A stretch of DNA of 64,000 bases, from positions 1,451,751 to 1,515,750 of the forward strand of contig NW_006495906.1 in assembly GCF_000471905.2 (NCBI RefSeq), written 5' to 3'. Below the pieces are notes generated by a model, which saw only the letters and a program-made list of their open reading frames with translations, was not told the origin of the DNA and did no database searches. Within the stretch, counting starts at the first letter, position 1. Each line of letters begins with the position of its first letter. The translations under genes and the position numbers were made by a program. This document shows positions 23,321-34,056 of the stretch, one piece after another. The DNA comes from Amborella trichopoda. Taxonomy: Eukaryota; Streptophyta; Magnoliopsida; Amborellales; Amborellaceae.

Positions 23321-23887
23321 ATGGCTGTTAAGTTTCTTAACCCCTTTATCTATATCGAGGATTTTTTGATCCCCACATTCGTGAGCTACCCTCAAGAACA
23401 AGTTCCTCGAACTACGTTCCCAACTTTTCTTCTGAGCAAAGACCCAATGTCTAGCTCCCAAGTCTTAACCTGGATAGGAGTGAGGAGGGACTTAAAAGTC
23501 GCTAACTCCCCATCTCCTAGTTCTGGTGGAACTTCTGCCAAGGCACCCTGCATCGGTAGCACATCTGCTGCCACTCACAGCATGCACCTTGCCACCAGAA
23601 AGTCACTTGTCAATCGCATTGTTGAGGTACGCCGGAAGGCTACCCAGTCCCTTGTTAAAAAAGGCAAAGAAGTGGTTGTTGCTTCTGCGGGGCCCCACAA
23701 GGCTTCCCCCAACATTCCTGCACCACCATGAGTCTCTACCCTTAGAGCCTCGGCACATCGAGGCGGAGACCTCGGGACCTCTACCACTAGCACACACCAT
23801 AAGGCTCGTGGGTCATCCACTCAAGCCACACCTCAGGGCAACCCTTATGCTACCTCGAGTCAGCGTCAAGGATTAGGCCTCCTAAGG
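23321..23887 (+). pseudogene. gag: Element 2: gag N-terminal part, split by element 4
   Basis: This is the amino end of Gag, opening MAVKFLNPFIYIEDFLIPTF and colinear with 5416-5770 of element 1. The frame stays open to 23731 and then shifts. It is cut at 23887, within the pentamer taagg that forms one side of the element 4 TSD, and resumes at 34057. The content is Pro/Ser/Ala/Lys-rich, with no recognisable fold. The split alone makes the gene inactive. Confidence 0.7.
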
Positions 23888-24731
23888 TGTCACAACCCCA
23901 CGCCAAACCCCCTTGCCGTGCCCGATGAAGGGTGACCAGTTGCGGGTTCGTGAACCATATTTCATGATTGCCACTCAGGTCGGAGTGCACTCATCACTTT
24001 ATCAACATGGTAAACAAAGCAAACCATAGTCAGGAACTTAAAACCTTGGTACAAAGAGCAGAAGAACATCTATAAATAGATTTCCCATGCAAATTAAAAT
24101 CCACTATATAAAATTTCCCCCAAAAGTATTACAATCCGTTTGGGGCATCAAGGCCCATTAGCACATATATCCCACAATACAAAACAACGAGTGTCAAACT
24201 TCCCTCTAGAACATACAATGAAGGTGGGTATCTTCGTCGGCTTTGAATCTCAACCATCTACAGCTTCCACTAGACCATGCCTTCCACTTGTGACTTTAGC
24301 TCTACAGAGATGGTAAAATAATGGAATGAGCTATACAGCCAGATAAGAAAGTCAAGATACTAGGCATCAACAACAAATCTATCACAGTAAAAATATCAGA
24401 TCAATCAGGAATCTCATCAGTGTATAAATCACAAGCATCAAAGTAGGTATCAGAATTCTTCATTTAGTCAATGAACTAATTACATTCACATTCCTGACGC
24501 AGGTAATAGATGTCGTAAGAATTGGAAGTTCAGAACACCCATTTTAGGCGAACACCATCATAAAACATTGCAGTCATGCATTTCACAGTATCATTTATTC
24601 ATCTATAACTGAACGTGTTTCACAAATTGCATTTCAATTTCATGGAAGCATATTTGCATTTCATAACATTCACAAGATCCGGACATACAATGCACACAAA
24701 GCATATACCTCACTGGTCTTAATCATACAGG

Positions 24732-25285
24732 CCGGCCCTTCAATATTCTCAAAGCAGGCCAATCAGTCACATATAACAGTATGGTCATGCAATAAGCTCA
24801 AAGCATGCTAACCAGTCACATATCACAGTATGGTCATGCAATACGCTCAAAGCATACCAATCAGTCACATATCACAGTATCATCATGCAATACACTCAAA
24901 GCACGCCAATACGTCACATATCACAGTATAGTCATGCAATACACTCAAAGCATGCCAATCAGTCATATATCATAGTATGGTCATGCAATACGCTCAAAGC
25001 ATGCCAATAAGTCACATATCACAGTATGGTCATGCAATAGGCTCAAAGCATGCCAATCAGTCACATATCATAGTATGGTCATGCAATACGCTCAAAACAT
25101 GCCAATCAGTCACATACCACAATAGGTCATGCAATACGCTCAAAGTATGCCAATCAGTCACATATAACAGTATGGTCATGCAATATGCTCAAAGCAAGCC
25201 AATCAGTCACATATCACAGTATGGTCATGCAATACGCTCAAAGCATGCCAACCAGTCACATCACAGTATGGTCATGGAACAGTGC
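24732..25285 (-). repeat. 49-bp tandem array with hairpin core (element 4, 3' LTR)
   Basis: About eleven copies. On the plus strand each unit holds CATGC, then the loop AATACGCTCAAA, then GCATG, followed by CCAATCAGTCACATATCACAG. The period is exactly 49 bp between 24781 and 24830. Confidence 0.85.
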
Positions 25286-27271
25286 TCACTCCAAATGGAT
25301 GGTCCATAATATAGTGGTCAGTATAACAATATTACAATAGAACAGTCAAGCATTAACCTTTATTTTTACTTAATCAATATCCCATGACAAGCAAGCCTAG
25401 TCTCATCAATAAGGTCTGAGTCTCTTTCAGAAATCTACAACTAACATGTACGCTATGCCACTAACATGAGGCGTCCATCATAAGAGAGCGATTTCATGAC
25501 ATTTACATTTGTCAATTAGCATTCATACCCATAGTCTCATTTATGTAACAAGTATCACAGGGCTATCATGGTGACTTCGCGTTTGTCAAATGATCACTTA
25601 GAGCATGGTGGCATAGCATTAATCACTTGACTCCATGGCATTTAACTTGTAGTATTCATCACAGGGAGACCATCCCATAACATTGATATTAACCAATCAA
25701 TACACATAACACTTGGTCACTTAAATCAGTCAGTGAATAGTTCAATCAGAAAGAGTATCATTCATCGGATCCATAATTGTGACATTCTTGTGGGAAAAGA
25801 AGTGCTATTATCAAGCAGTGGTGGTTTTAGTGTGATCTTGAACTCGATTTTGAAACGGACTCACTCATGGTTCGTATGAAAGCGATTTGAACACATTTTG
25901 GGCAGAGTTTAAGCGAAAAACAATTTATTTCTAAAACCAGCACAAAATTGAAACTCTCAGTGCCAAGTAATAATGACGTACCCTCTTTCTTAGAGGCGTA
26001 ACTCCCAATCTAGGGAGAATTTCAAAATGATTTAAACATGCAACTTTAAGCTCATCCATAGATATTTCAAAATAGCATTGATTTGAAGATGATTGGATGA
26101 CGTTTGATAAGTTAAAAGCTTTGCACACAATGGTTGATAGTTGCTTGAATTTCCAACAACTGATGACAGCGACATACCCCAACATTTTGGGGTATATCTC
26201 CCAATCTATGGGGAATTTCAAAACGGGTTCCCATGCAACCTTAAGCCAACAAACTGAGATTTAAAATGGCAGAGGTTGTGCGAACATTTGGACATCATTT
26301 GGTAGTTCAAAAACATGGTGTAAAGTAGGCAACAATGGCTGGAATTCACCTGCGACTGTGGTAGTGACACACCCTCATATTTTGGGGTGTATCTCTTAAT
26401 CCATGTACAATTTAGAAATGGTGTATAAATCATGATTACAATAGACAAGCATATCGTTCATTTAAAATCAGTTTGGGCTCTTTTGGACATCGATTGGTCA
26501 CTAAAAAACGTGATGCAAGAATAGTCCCAGTTTTGAAAATTCTCATTCTAAAGCTTTGCATGCTTCAAAGAACACTTAGAAATACACAACCCAAGGAAAA
26601 TCTTGATGCAAGACCATATTTTCTTTATACTAGTCACACAAGATATTGAAAATAAACATCTTTTACTGCTAACAAGTTCATTTTCATTGCTCAGACAACC
26701 ATGGCATAGAAGGCACAAATCTAGTTTTTCCCATCTTATCTACCCCATTTAAACTTGCATGCTTCCTCTCATCATTTACCCCCACTATTCATACTCTAAA
26801 TCAGTCCCTGAAGTTACTGATGTAGACTAGCTTGAACATTTACCAATGGTTCATGGTGTCTCCAAGTCTTTGCACTTCGCAAGCCACTCCAAGCTCCAAT
26901 AGTGGCTTCCCAACGGAAGCAGCAAAGGGCTCCAACTTGAGCTTCTAGAGAGAGAGAGCATAAGGGGAAAAAGCAAACAATAGGGAGATGGAAGGGGGAA
27001 AGGGCTTAAGTACCCACAGGTAGGTGGAAATCATTACGTCTGACAGGTGGGTGGCGTTGTCAGGCAGTCTCTGATAGAAATGGCGTTGGCAGATAAGGCT
27101 CTGACAGCCAAATCTTCTCTTCCACGTGCAGCGATAGCCTCTTTCGCACGTGGCGATACTCCAAGCGACGTTAGATCTCTCTTCACACACGGCACTGGCC
27201 TCTCTTCATGCACACTTTAGTCCATTCACGTGCGGTGTTACTCCTCCATGCACGTGACGTTAGCTCAGGTG

Positions 27272-27541
27272 GCGATGCTCCAGACTGTGCTACCCTCGCA
27301 GCGATGCTCTAGACGACACTGCACTTACGGCGATGCTACAGACGGTGCTACCCTCATAGCGATTCTCCAAACGGTGCTGCACTCGCGGGGATGCTCCAGA
27401 CGGCGCTGCACTCGCGATGATGCTCCAGATGGCTCTACCCTCGCAACGATACTCCAGACGGCGTTGCACTCGCGGCGATGCTCCAGATGGTGCTATCCTC
27501 GCAGCGATGCTCAAAACAGCACTGCACTCGCGGCGATGCTC
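27272..27541 (-). repeat. 29-bp minisatellite (element 4, 3' LTR)
   Basis: Units start at 27272, 27301, 27330, 27359, 27388, 27417, 27446, 27475 and 27504, each 29 bp with no length change, plus a partial tenth at 27533. Each begins with a GCGATGCTCC-like phrase. Two end types, ACCCTCGCA and GCACTCGCG, are mixed. The array lies near the start of the LTR in element sense (U3) and is CpG-rich. Confidence 0.9.
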
Positions 27542-27692
27542 CTAATCACACGACGTTCCCTCTCTTTCACGCAAGGCGTTACCCCTTACACTCGCGGCAG
27601 TACGCCTTCTTCCTTCATGTCAGCTGTGTGCTTCCTTAACTTATCTCTATTGTCATAAGCATCCTTAGTCCAGAAGAATTGGGGTCCTTACA

Positions 27693-27712
27693 TCATCCCC
27701 CCCTTAAAAGGA
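27693..27712 (-). other. Element 4: polypurine tract
   Basis: On the minus strand, TTTTAAGGGGGGGATGA abuts the TGTAAGGACC start of the 3' LTR, the normal arrangement for plus-strand priming. Confidence 0.75.
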
Positions 27713-28179
27713 TTTTGTCCCCAAAATCAGTGATATGGAATCCAACAACGGGGGGAGAGCACCCTCACATCCACTACTGTCTCATACAACGATCTATAGT
27801 CTTATCCTTAATATCACATAGTCTTATACTTGATACTTCATAGTATTACACAAAGTGTGCACCAAGTATCCAGACATTATACCTATCCTGACATGTAAAC
27901 ACTAACAGGCTAATACATACAAACTAGGTCTTTCTACTATGAGCAATCTCAACCAATCAGCAACCTCCAGCTGCCTTGCTAGGATCAATCTCTAATTAGG
28001 GTCCGACAGTATTCACAAAGTGCCATCTTACAGGTATCAATCATATAGTACAATCAAAACACACATCTTACTAATAATGATCATGCAGTGTACATTAAAG
28101 CACGCACCACAGAAACACATAGTCACATAATCTCAAAGCAGGCACCACAGAGTCACAAAATCTCAATCAAAGAGTCAGA
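27713..28179. other. Element 4: non-coding internal sequence
   Basis: AT-rich sequence between the polypurine tract and the 92-bp array. It contains isolated CACCACAGA phrases that look like decayed array monomers. No gene seen. Confidence 0.4.
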
Positions 28180-28990
28180 CCCTGCAATAAGCTCAGAGAA
28201 GGTACCATAGAATCACATAATCATGAAGTCACATAGTCAGAAAATCATATCCTACAATAAGTTCAAGGCAGGCTTTCTATCAGTACAACCACAATATCAG
28301 GTCTCGCAATACGCTCAAAGAAGAAACCCAACAAACATCAGTTGTGGTCACGCAATATGCTCAAAGCATGCCCCACAAAATCACAAAGTCAGGCCCTACA
28401 ATACGCTCAAAGTAGGGACCCTACAAACATCAGTCATGGTCACGCAATACACTCAAAGCATGCACCACAAAATCACAAAGTCAGGCCCTACGATATGCTT
28501 AAAGTAGGCCCCTACAAACATCAGTCGTGGTCATGCAATACAATCAAATCATGCACCACAAAATCACAAAGTCAAGCCCTACAATACGCTCAAAGTAGTC
28601 ACCCTACAAACATCAATGGTGGTCACACAATATGCTCAAAGCATGCACCACAAAATCACAAAGTCAAGCCCTACAATATGCTTAAAGTAGGCACCCTACA
28701 AACCTCAGACCACAAAATCACAAAGTCAGGCCCTACAATACACTCAAAGTAGGAACCCTACAAACATCAGTCGTGGTCACGCATTATGCTCAAAGCATGC
28801 ACCACAAAATCACAAAGTTAGGCCCTATTATATGCTCAAAGTAGGCACCCTACAAACATCAGTCGTACCCACGCAATTCGCTCAAAGCATGCACCACAAA
28901 ATCACAAAGTCAGGCTCGACAATACGCTCAAAGTAGGCACCCTACAAACATCAACTAGGGTCATACAATATGCACAAAGCACACCCTAGC
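28180..28990 (-). repeat. 92-bp dimeric tandem array, element 4 internal region
   Basis: Copies of GGTCAYGC start at 28346, 28438, 28529 and 28621, then near 28775 after a deletion. Each 92-bp unit is two ~46-bp monomers. One has CACGC or CATGC pairing with GCATG; the other has CCTAC pairing with GTAGG. Both enclose almost the same 12-nt loop AATACGCTCAAA. The monomers are related to the 49-bp LTR repeat. Confidence 0.85.
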
Positions 28991-29317
28991 ACTTGCTATA
29001 ATCATACCATGGTTCACTCATCACATATTACTCATTGCAAGAATGACCACATAGCTCATAACATAAAACATTTATCACTACAATCACATTGCACGCATTA
29101 ATTCTCAACTAGATGGGGTAGGACATACCCCTCAATTACAGTTATACACAAGCATCACATAGAAAGGGTCTCTAACCGGTAGCACACAATTAAAGCACAG
29201 CCATGCAATAAAGATTCAAACTTCATTAGACATGTCAAAACATGGTGTTACAATAACAGCAAGAGGAGACTAGGTCCAACAAAATTCTAGATTTCACATT
29301 ACAATCAAAGCACACAT
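28991..29317. other. Element 4: non-coding sequence downstream of gag
   Basis: AT-rich and non-repetitive. In other chromoviruses protease and RT follow gag here, but I see no trace of either. Confidence 0.4.
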
Positions 29318-30312
29318 CTAGTTCTCTGAAATTGAGGCCTTAGCTCCTTCCTCGATAAGTGCAAAGACCTTACCCTGAGTCTTTGGTTTGGGCTCGTTCC
29401 TCAATGTTGGGCAGTCTCTAATCAGGTGGCCTGACTTGCCACAGTTGTAACATGCTTTTGCTCTCAACCAGCACTCGAAAGCCACATGGCCCTTCCCTAC
29501 AAAAGGTACAATGCACGAGCTATCTTTTCTTGACGTCGCTCTGAGAGGTCTTTCGGGTCTTGCCATCTGTCCAACTTTCCTTTTCTCGTGGACCCCCAAA
29601 GGGCGGGGGCCCTGTCCTTCGTTTCTCTTTCCTCAGTCGGTAATCATCACAATCCTTTTTCATCCTCGTGGCCAAATCCACTAGTTGAGTGTAGGCCTTA
29701 AGGTTGGCCGACACAACTCTCCCTTGGATATCAGGTTGCGAACCTCCCTCAAACTTCCTCGCCTTCCTAACCTCCGTGTTGACAATATGCGGCGCGTATC
29801 GGGATAACTCTGAAAATTTAGCCACATATTGATCGACAATTAGATTCCCTTGCTGTAATTCTATGAATTCAACCTCCTTCCTTTCTTTTACTGACTCTGG
29901 GAAATACTTTTCATTGAAGGCTTCTAAATTCTTTCCCAAGTCGGTATTATTTCTTCCCCTTCCCAGGCTTGCTGGACTGTACGCCACCAATGTTCGGCAT
30001 CTCCTTTTAACATGACGGTACCCAATCTCAACTTCTACTCATTTGAGCACTATAAAACTCCAAAAATTTTCTCAATTTTCATCAACCACCTCTCAGCCTT
30101 TTCTTTCCCTCCCTGCCCTAAGAAAGTTGGGGGTGTCAACCTCTTAAACTTCTCTATCAGATTACAACCATAATGTTTTGGAGCAGGGGTGCATAGGGTC
30201 GGCATCGACTCTTTCATCATTTGGGTAATGGCCCAAACATTTTACAAAATTCGTCGATGGCCTCAGTGTTATAAAATCTGGAATTCGCATAGAAGCCACA
30301 AGCTCTCGGCAT
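29318..30312 (-). pseudogene. gag: Element 4: broken gag with CCHC zinc knuckle
   Basis: Gag of a Ty3/Gypsy element, starting at the ATG at 30312. Recognisable blocks in order: FKRLTPPTFLGQGGKEKAE with W and IEKIF (about 30080-30160), and LKGDAEHWWRTVQQAWE (about 29950-30010). Then FNEKYFPESVKERKEVEFIE, the phrase YVAKFSELSRYAPHI, and a zinc knuckle CYNCGKSGHLIRDC (about 29390-29440). An earlier half-knuckle at about 29470-29500 lacks the usual second Cys spacing. There are several frameshifts before 29990 and one in the 29520-29599 overlap. The Gag type agrees with the initiator-Met primer site and supports chromovirus ancestry. No pol follows. Confidence 0.75.
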
Positions 30313-30409
30313 CTTCAACCTAATCACAAGGACACCCAATCACTACTCCACCCTAAAACCACTCTAAGGACACTCCTAAAATCCCTAGTCCAAAGATCAT
30401 ATCCTAGCT

Positions 30410-30421
30410 GCTCTGATACCA
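30410..30421 (-). other. Element 4: primer-binding site (initiator Met tRNA)
   Basis: The minus strand reads TGGTATCAGAGC, the standard initiator methionine tRNA complement in plant LTR elements, four bases inside the right-hand LTR. Confidence 0.9.
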
Positions 30422-31285
30422 TATCTATCAAAACCCCGCGCTCTACCCCCTTGTTGTGCTCGACGGAGGGTGACTGGTTCCGGGTTTGTGAACCATATGT
30501 CACGATTTCCACTCAGGTCGAAGTGCACTTATCACTTTATCAACGCAGTAAACAAAGCAAACCATAGCCAGGAACTTAAAACCATGGTACAAAGAGCAGA
30601 AGAACATCTAGAAATAGAATTCCCATTCAAATTAAAATCCATTATATAACATTTCTTCCAAAAGTATTAAAATATGTTTGGGGCATCAAGGGCCATTAGC
30701 ACATATATCCCACAATAAATAAAAACTAGGGCCAAACTGCCCGCTAGAACATACAATGGAGGAGGGTATCTTCGTCCTCTCCGAATCTCAACCGTCTATA
30801 GCTTCCACTTGACCACGCCTTCCACCTGTGACTCTAGCTCTACAGAGACGGTGAAATAGTGGAATGAGCTATACAACCCAGTAAGCAAGTCTAGATACTA
30901 GGAATCAACAACAAATCTATCACAGTAAAAATATCAGATAAATCAGGAATCTCATCAGTGTATAAATCACAAGCATCAAAGAAGGTATCAGGATTCTTCA
31001 TTTAGTCAATACACTAATTACATTGACATTCTTGACGTAGGTAATAGATGTCACAAGAATTAGAAGTTCATAACACCCTTTTCAAGCGAGCACCATCATA
31101 GAACATAGCAGTCATGCATTTAACATCATCATTCATTCATCTAGAACTGAACATGTTTCATAGCATGCATTTCAATTTCATGGAAGCATATTCTCATTTC
31201 ATAGCATTCACAAGATCTGATCATGCAATACACACAAATCATGTGCCTCACTGGTCTTAATCACAAAGGCTAGCCCTTCAATATT

Positions 31286-31625
31286 CTCAAAGCAAGCCAA
31301 TCAGTCACATATAACAGTATGGTCACGCAATACGCTCAAAGCATGTAAATCAGTCACATATCACAGTATGGTCATGCTATACGCTCAAAGCATGTCAATC
31401 AATCACATATTACAATATGGTCTTGTAATACACTCAAAGCATGCCAATCAGTCACATATCACAATATGGTCATGCAATACACTCAAAGAATGCCAATCAA
31501 TTACATATCACAGTATGGTCATGCAATACACTCAAAGCATGCCAATCAATCACATATCATAGTATGGTCATGCAATATGCTTAAAGCATGCCAATCAGTC
31601 ACATATCACAGTATGGTCATAAAAT
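31286..31625 (-). repeat. 49-bp tandem array with hairpin core (element 4, 5' LTR)
   Basis: About seven copies of the unit described at 24732-25285, with more mutated stems. Confidence 0.85.
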
Positions 31626-33631
31626 AACACTCCATCCAAATGGATGGTCCATAGCATAGTGGTCAGTATAACAACATTACAACAAAACAGTCAAGCATTA
31701 ACCTTTATTTGTTCTTAAAAAATATCCCATGATAGGCAAGCCTAGTCTCATCAACAAGATCTGAGTCTCATTCAGAAATATACAACTAACATGTACGTTA
31801 TGCCACTAGCATGAGGCCTCCATCATAAGAGAGCTATTTCGTGACATTTACATTTGTCAATTAGCATTCAGACTAATAATTTCATTTGTGTAAAATGTAT
31901 CACAGGACTATCATGGCGCATTTGCGGCATTTGCGTTTGTCAAACGATCACTTAGAGCATGGTGGCATGGCATTAATTACTTGACTCCATGGTATTTAAC
32001 TTGTAGCATTCATCACAGGGAGACCATCCCATAGCATTCATATTAATCAATCAATACTCATAACACTTGGCCACTTAAATCTATCAGTGAATAGTTCAAT
32101 CAGAAAGAGTATCATTCATCGAATCCATAAGTGTGACATTCTTGTGGGAAAACAAGTGCTATTATCAAGCAGTGGCGGTTTTAGCGTGATCTTGAAGTCG
32201 ATTTCGAAATGGACTTACTCAAGGTTCGTTTGAAAGCGATTTGAACAGATTTTGGGAAGACTTTAAGTGCAAAACAATTTATTTCTAGAACTAACACAAA
32301 TTTGAAAGTCTCGGTGTTAAGTAACAGTGACGTATCCCCTTTCTCGAAGGCGTAACTCCCAATCTAAGGAGAATTTCAAAATGATTTAAACATGCAACTA
32401 TAAGCTCATCCATAGATCTTTCAAAATAGTGGTGATTTGAAGATGTTTGGATGATGTTGATAGGTTAAAATCTTTGCACACAGTGGTTGACAGTTGCTGA
32501 AATTTCCTGCAACTGATGACAGCGACATGCCCCAACGTTTTGGGGTATATCTCCCAATCTCTGGGGAATTTCAAGACAGATTCCACATGAAACTTTAGGC
32601 CAACATACTAAGATTTCAAATGGAAGAGGTTTTGGGAACATTTGGACATCGTTTGGTAGTTCAAATGCTTAGAGCAAAGTAGGCAATAGTGGCTGGAATT
32701 CACCAGCAACTGTGGCAGTGACACACCCCCATATTTTGGGGCGTATCTCTTAATCCATGTACAATTTCGAAATGGTGTAAAACGCATGATTACAGTAGAA
32801 GAGCATATCCTTAATTTTAAACCATTTTGGGCTCATTTGAATATCGATTGGTCACTGAAAAATGTGATGCAAGAACAGTCTCAGTTCTGGAAATTCTCAT
32901 TCTAAAGCTTTGCATGCTTCAAATAACACTTAACAATACACAACCCAAGGCAAATCTTGATGCAAAAACATATTCGTTTTATACTAGTCACACAAGAGAT
33001 TGAAAATACACATCTTTTACAGCTAACAAGTTCATTTGCATTGCTCAGACAACCATGGCATAGAATGCATGAATCTAGTATTTTCCATCTCATCTACCCC
33101 ATTCAAACTTGCATGCTTCCTCCCTTCATTTACCCCCCCTATTCATACTCTAAATCAGTCCCAGTAAGTTACTGATGCATAGGAGCTAGACCCACTTACC
33201 AATGGTTCACGGTGTCTCCAAGTCTTCGCACTTCGCAGGCCACTCCAAGCTCCAATAGTGGCTTCCCAACGGCAGCAACAAAGGGCTCCTACTTGAGCTT
33301 TTAACGAGAGAGAGCATAAGGGAAACAATCAAACAGCTGTGAGATGGAAGGGGAAAGGGTTTAAGTACCCACGTGTAGGTGGAAATCATTACGGCTAACA
33401 GGTGGGTAGCATTGAAACGACGTTGGAAGATGCGGTTCTGACAGCCAAATCTTCTCTTCCACATGCGACGATATCCTCTTTCGCACATGGCGATACTTTA
33501 AGTGACACTAGGCCACTTTTCTCACACTATGTTGGCCTCTCTTCACGCATGCAACTAGTCCATTCACGCGCGGCCTTACTCCTCCACACGCGTGGCATTC
33601 TTCCCTTACTCGCACGGCATTAGCTCAAGCG

Positions 33632-33905
33632 GCGATGCTCCAGATGGTGCTACCCTCACAGCGATGCTCCAAATGATGCTGCCCTCACGGCGATGCTCCT
33701 AACCGCGCTACCCTCGCAACGTGCTCCAGACGGCACTGAACTCACGGCGATGCTCCAGATGGTGTTGCACTTGCGGTGATGCTCCCAACGACGCTACCCT
33801 GGCAGCGATGTTCCAGACGGTGTTGCACTTGCGACGATGCTCCAGATGGCGCTACCCTTGCAGCGATGCTCCAAACGGTGCTGCACTCACGGTGATGCTC
33901 CTATG
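33632..33905 (-). repeat. 29-bp minisatellite (element 4, 5' LTR)
   Basis: The same unit as at 27272, about nine copies, with at least one copy shortened near 33720. Confidence 0.85.
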
Positions 33906-34056
33906 CACACGGCGTTCCCTCTCTTTCACGCACGGCGTTACCCCATACACTCACGACAGTACACCTTCTTCCTTCACGCCGGATGTGTACTTCCTTCACT
34001 TATCTTTATTGTAGTGAGCATCCTTAGTCTAGAAGAATTGGGGTCCTTACATAAGC

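Larger units (their letters stand above)
23888..27692 (-). repeat. Element 4: 3' LTR
   Basis: 3,805 bp, colinear with 30426-34051. It contains an eleven-copy 49-bp array and a nine-copy 29-bp array; the rest is AT-rich with no gene. The other LTR has about four fewer 49-bp copies, which accounts for most of the 179-bp length difference. Confidence 0.85.
23888..34051 (-). mobile_element. Element 4: gag-only Ty3/Gypsy element with very long LTRs
   Basis: It is flanked by taagg (23883-23887) and taagc (34052-34056), a 5-bp TSD with one difference. The minus-strand LTRs start TGTAAGGACCCC. The left copy ends GGGGTTGTGACA and the right copy GGGGTTTTGATA. The primer site TGGTATCAGAGC (initiator Met tRNA) is next to the right LTR, so the element runs right to left. 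The internal region is only ~2.7 kb: gag with a zinc knuckle, then a 92-bp tandem array and a polypurine tract. Protease, RT and integrase are absent. The primer type, Gag pattern and LTR size suggest a relative of the Del/Tekay chromoviruses. Confidence 0.85.
30426..34051 (-). repeat. Element 4: 5' LTR
   Basis: 3,626 bp, colinear with the left copy. The inner terminus has decayed from TGACA to TGATA. It carries seven 49-bp copies (31286-31625) and about nine 29-bp copies (33632-33905), the latter with small length changes not seen in the left LTR. No gene. Confidence 0.85.

Noticed and set aside
27230..27658. Cys/Arg-rich repetitive frames in both LTRs of element 4 (also near 33700-34014)
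   Set aside because: They are the 29-bp minisatellite read through. The unit length is not a multiple of three, so each frame cycles through all phases.
24732..28990. Regular repeats resembling a CRISPR array
   Set aside because: The units are contiguous tandem repeats without unique spacers, inside a plant retrotransposon.
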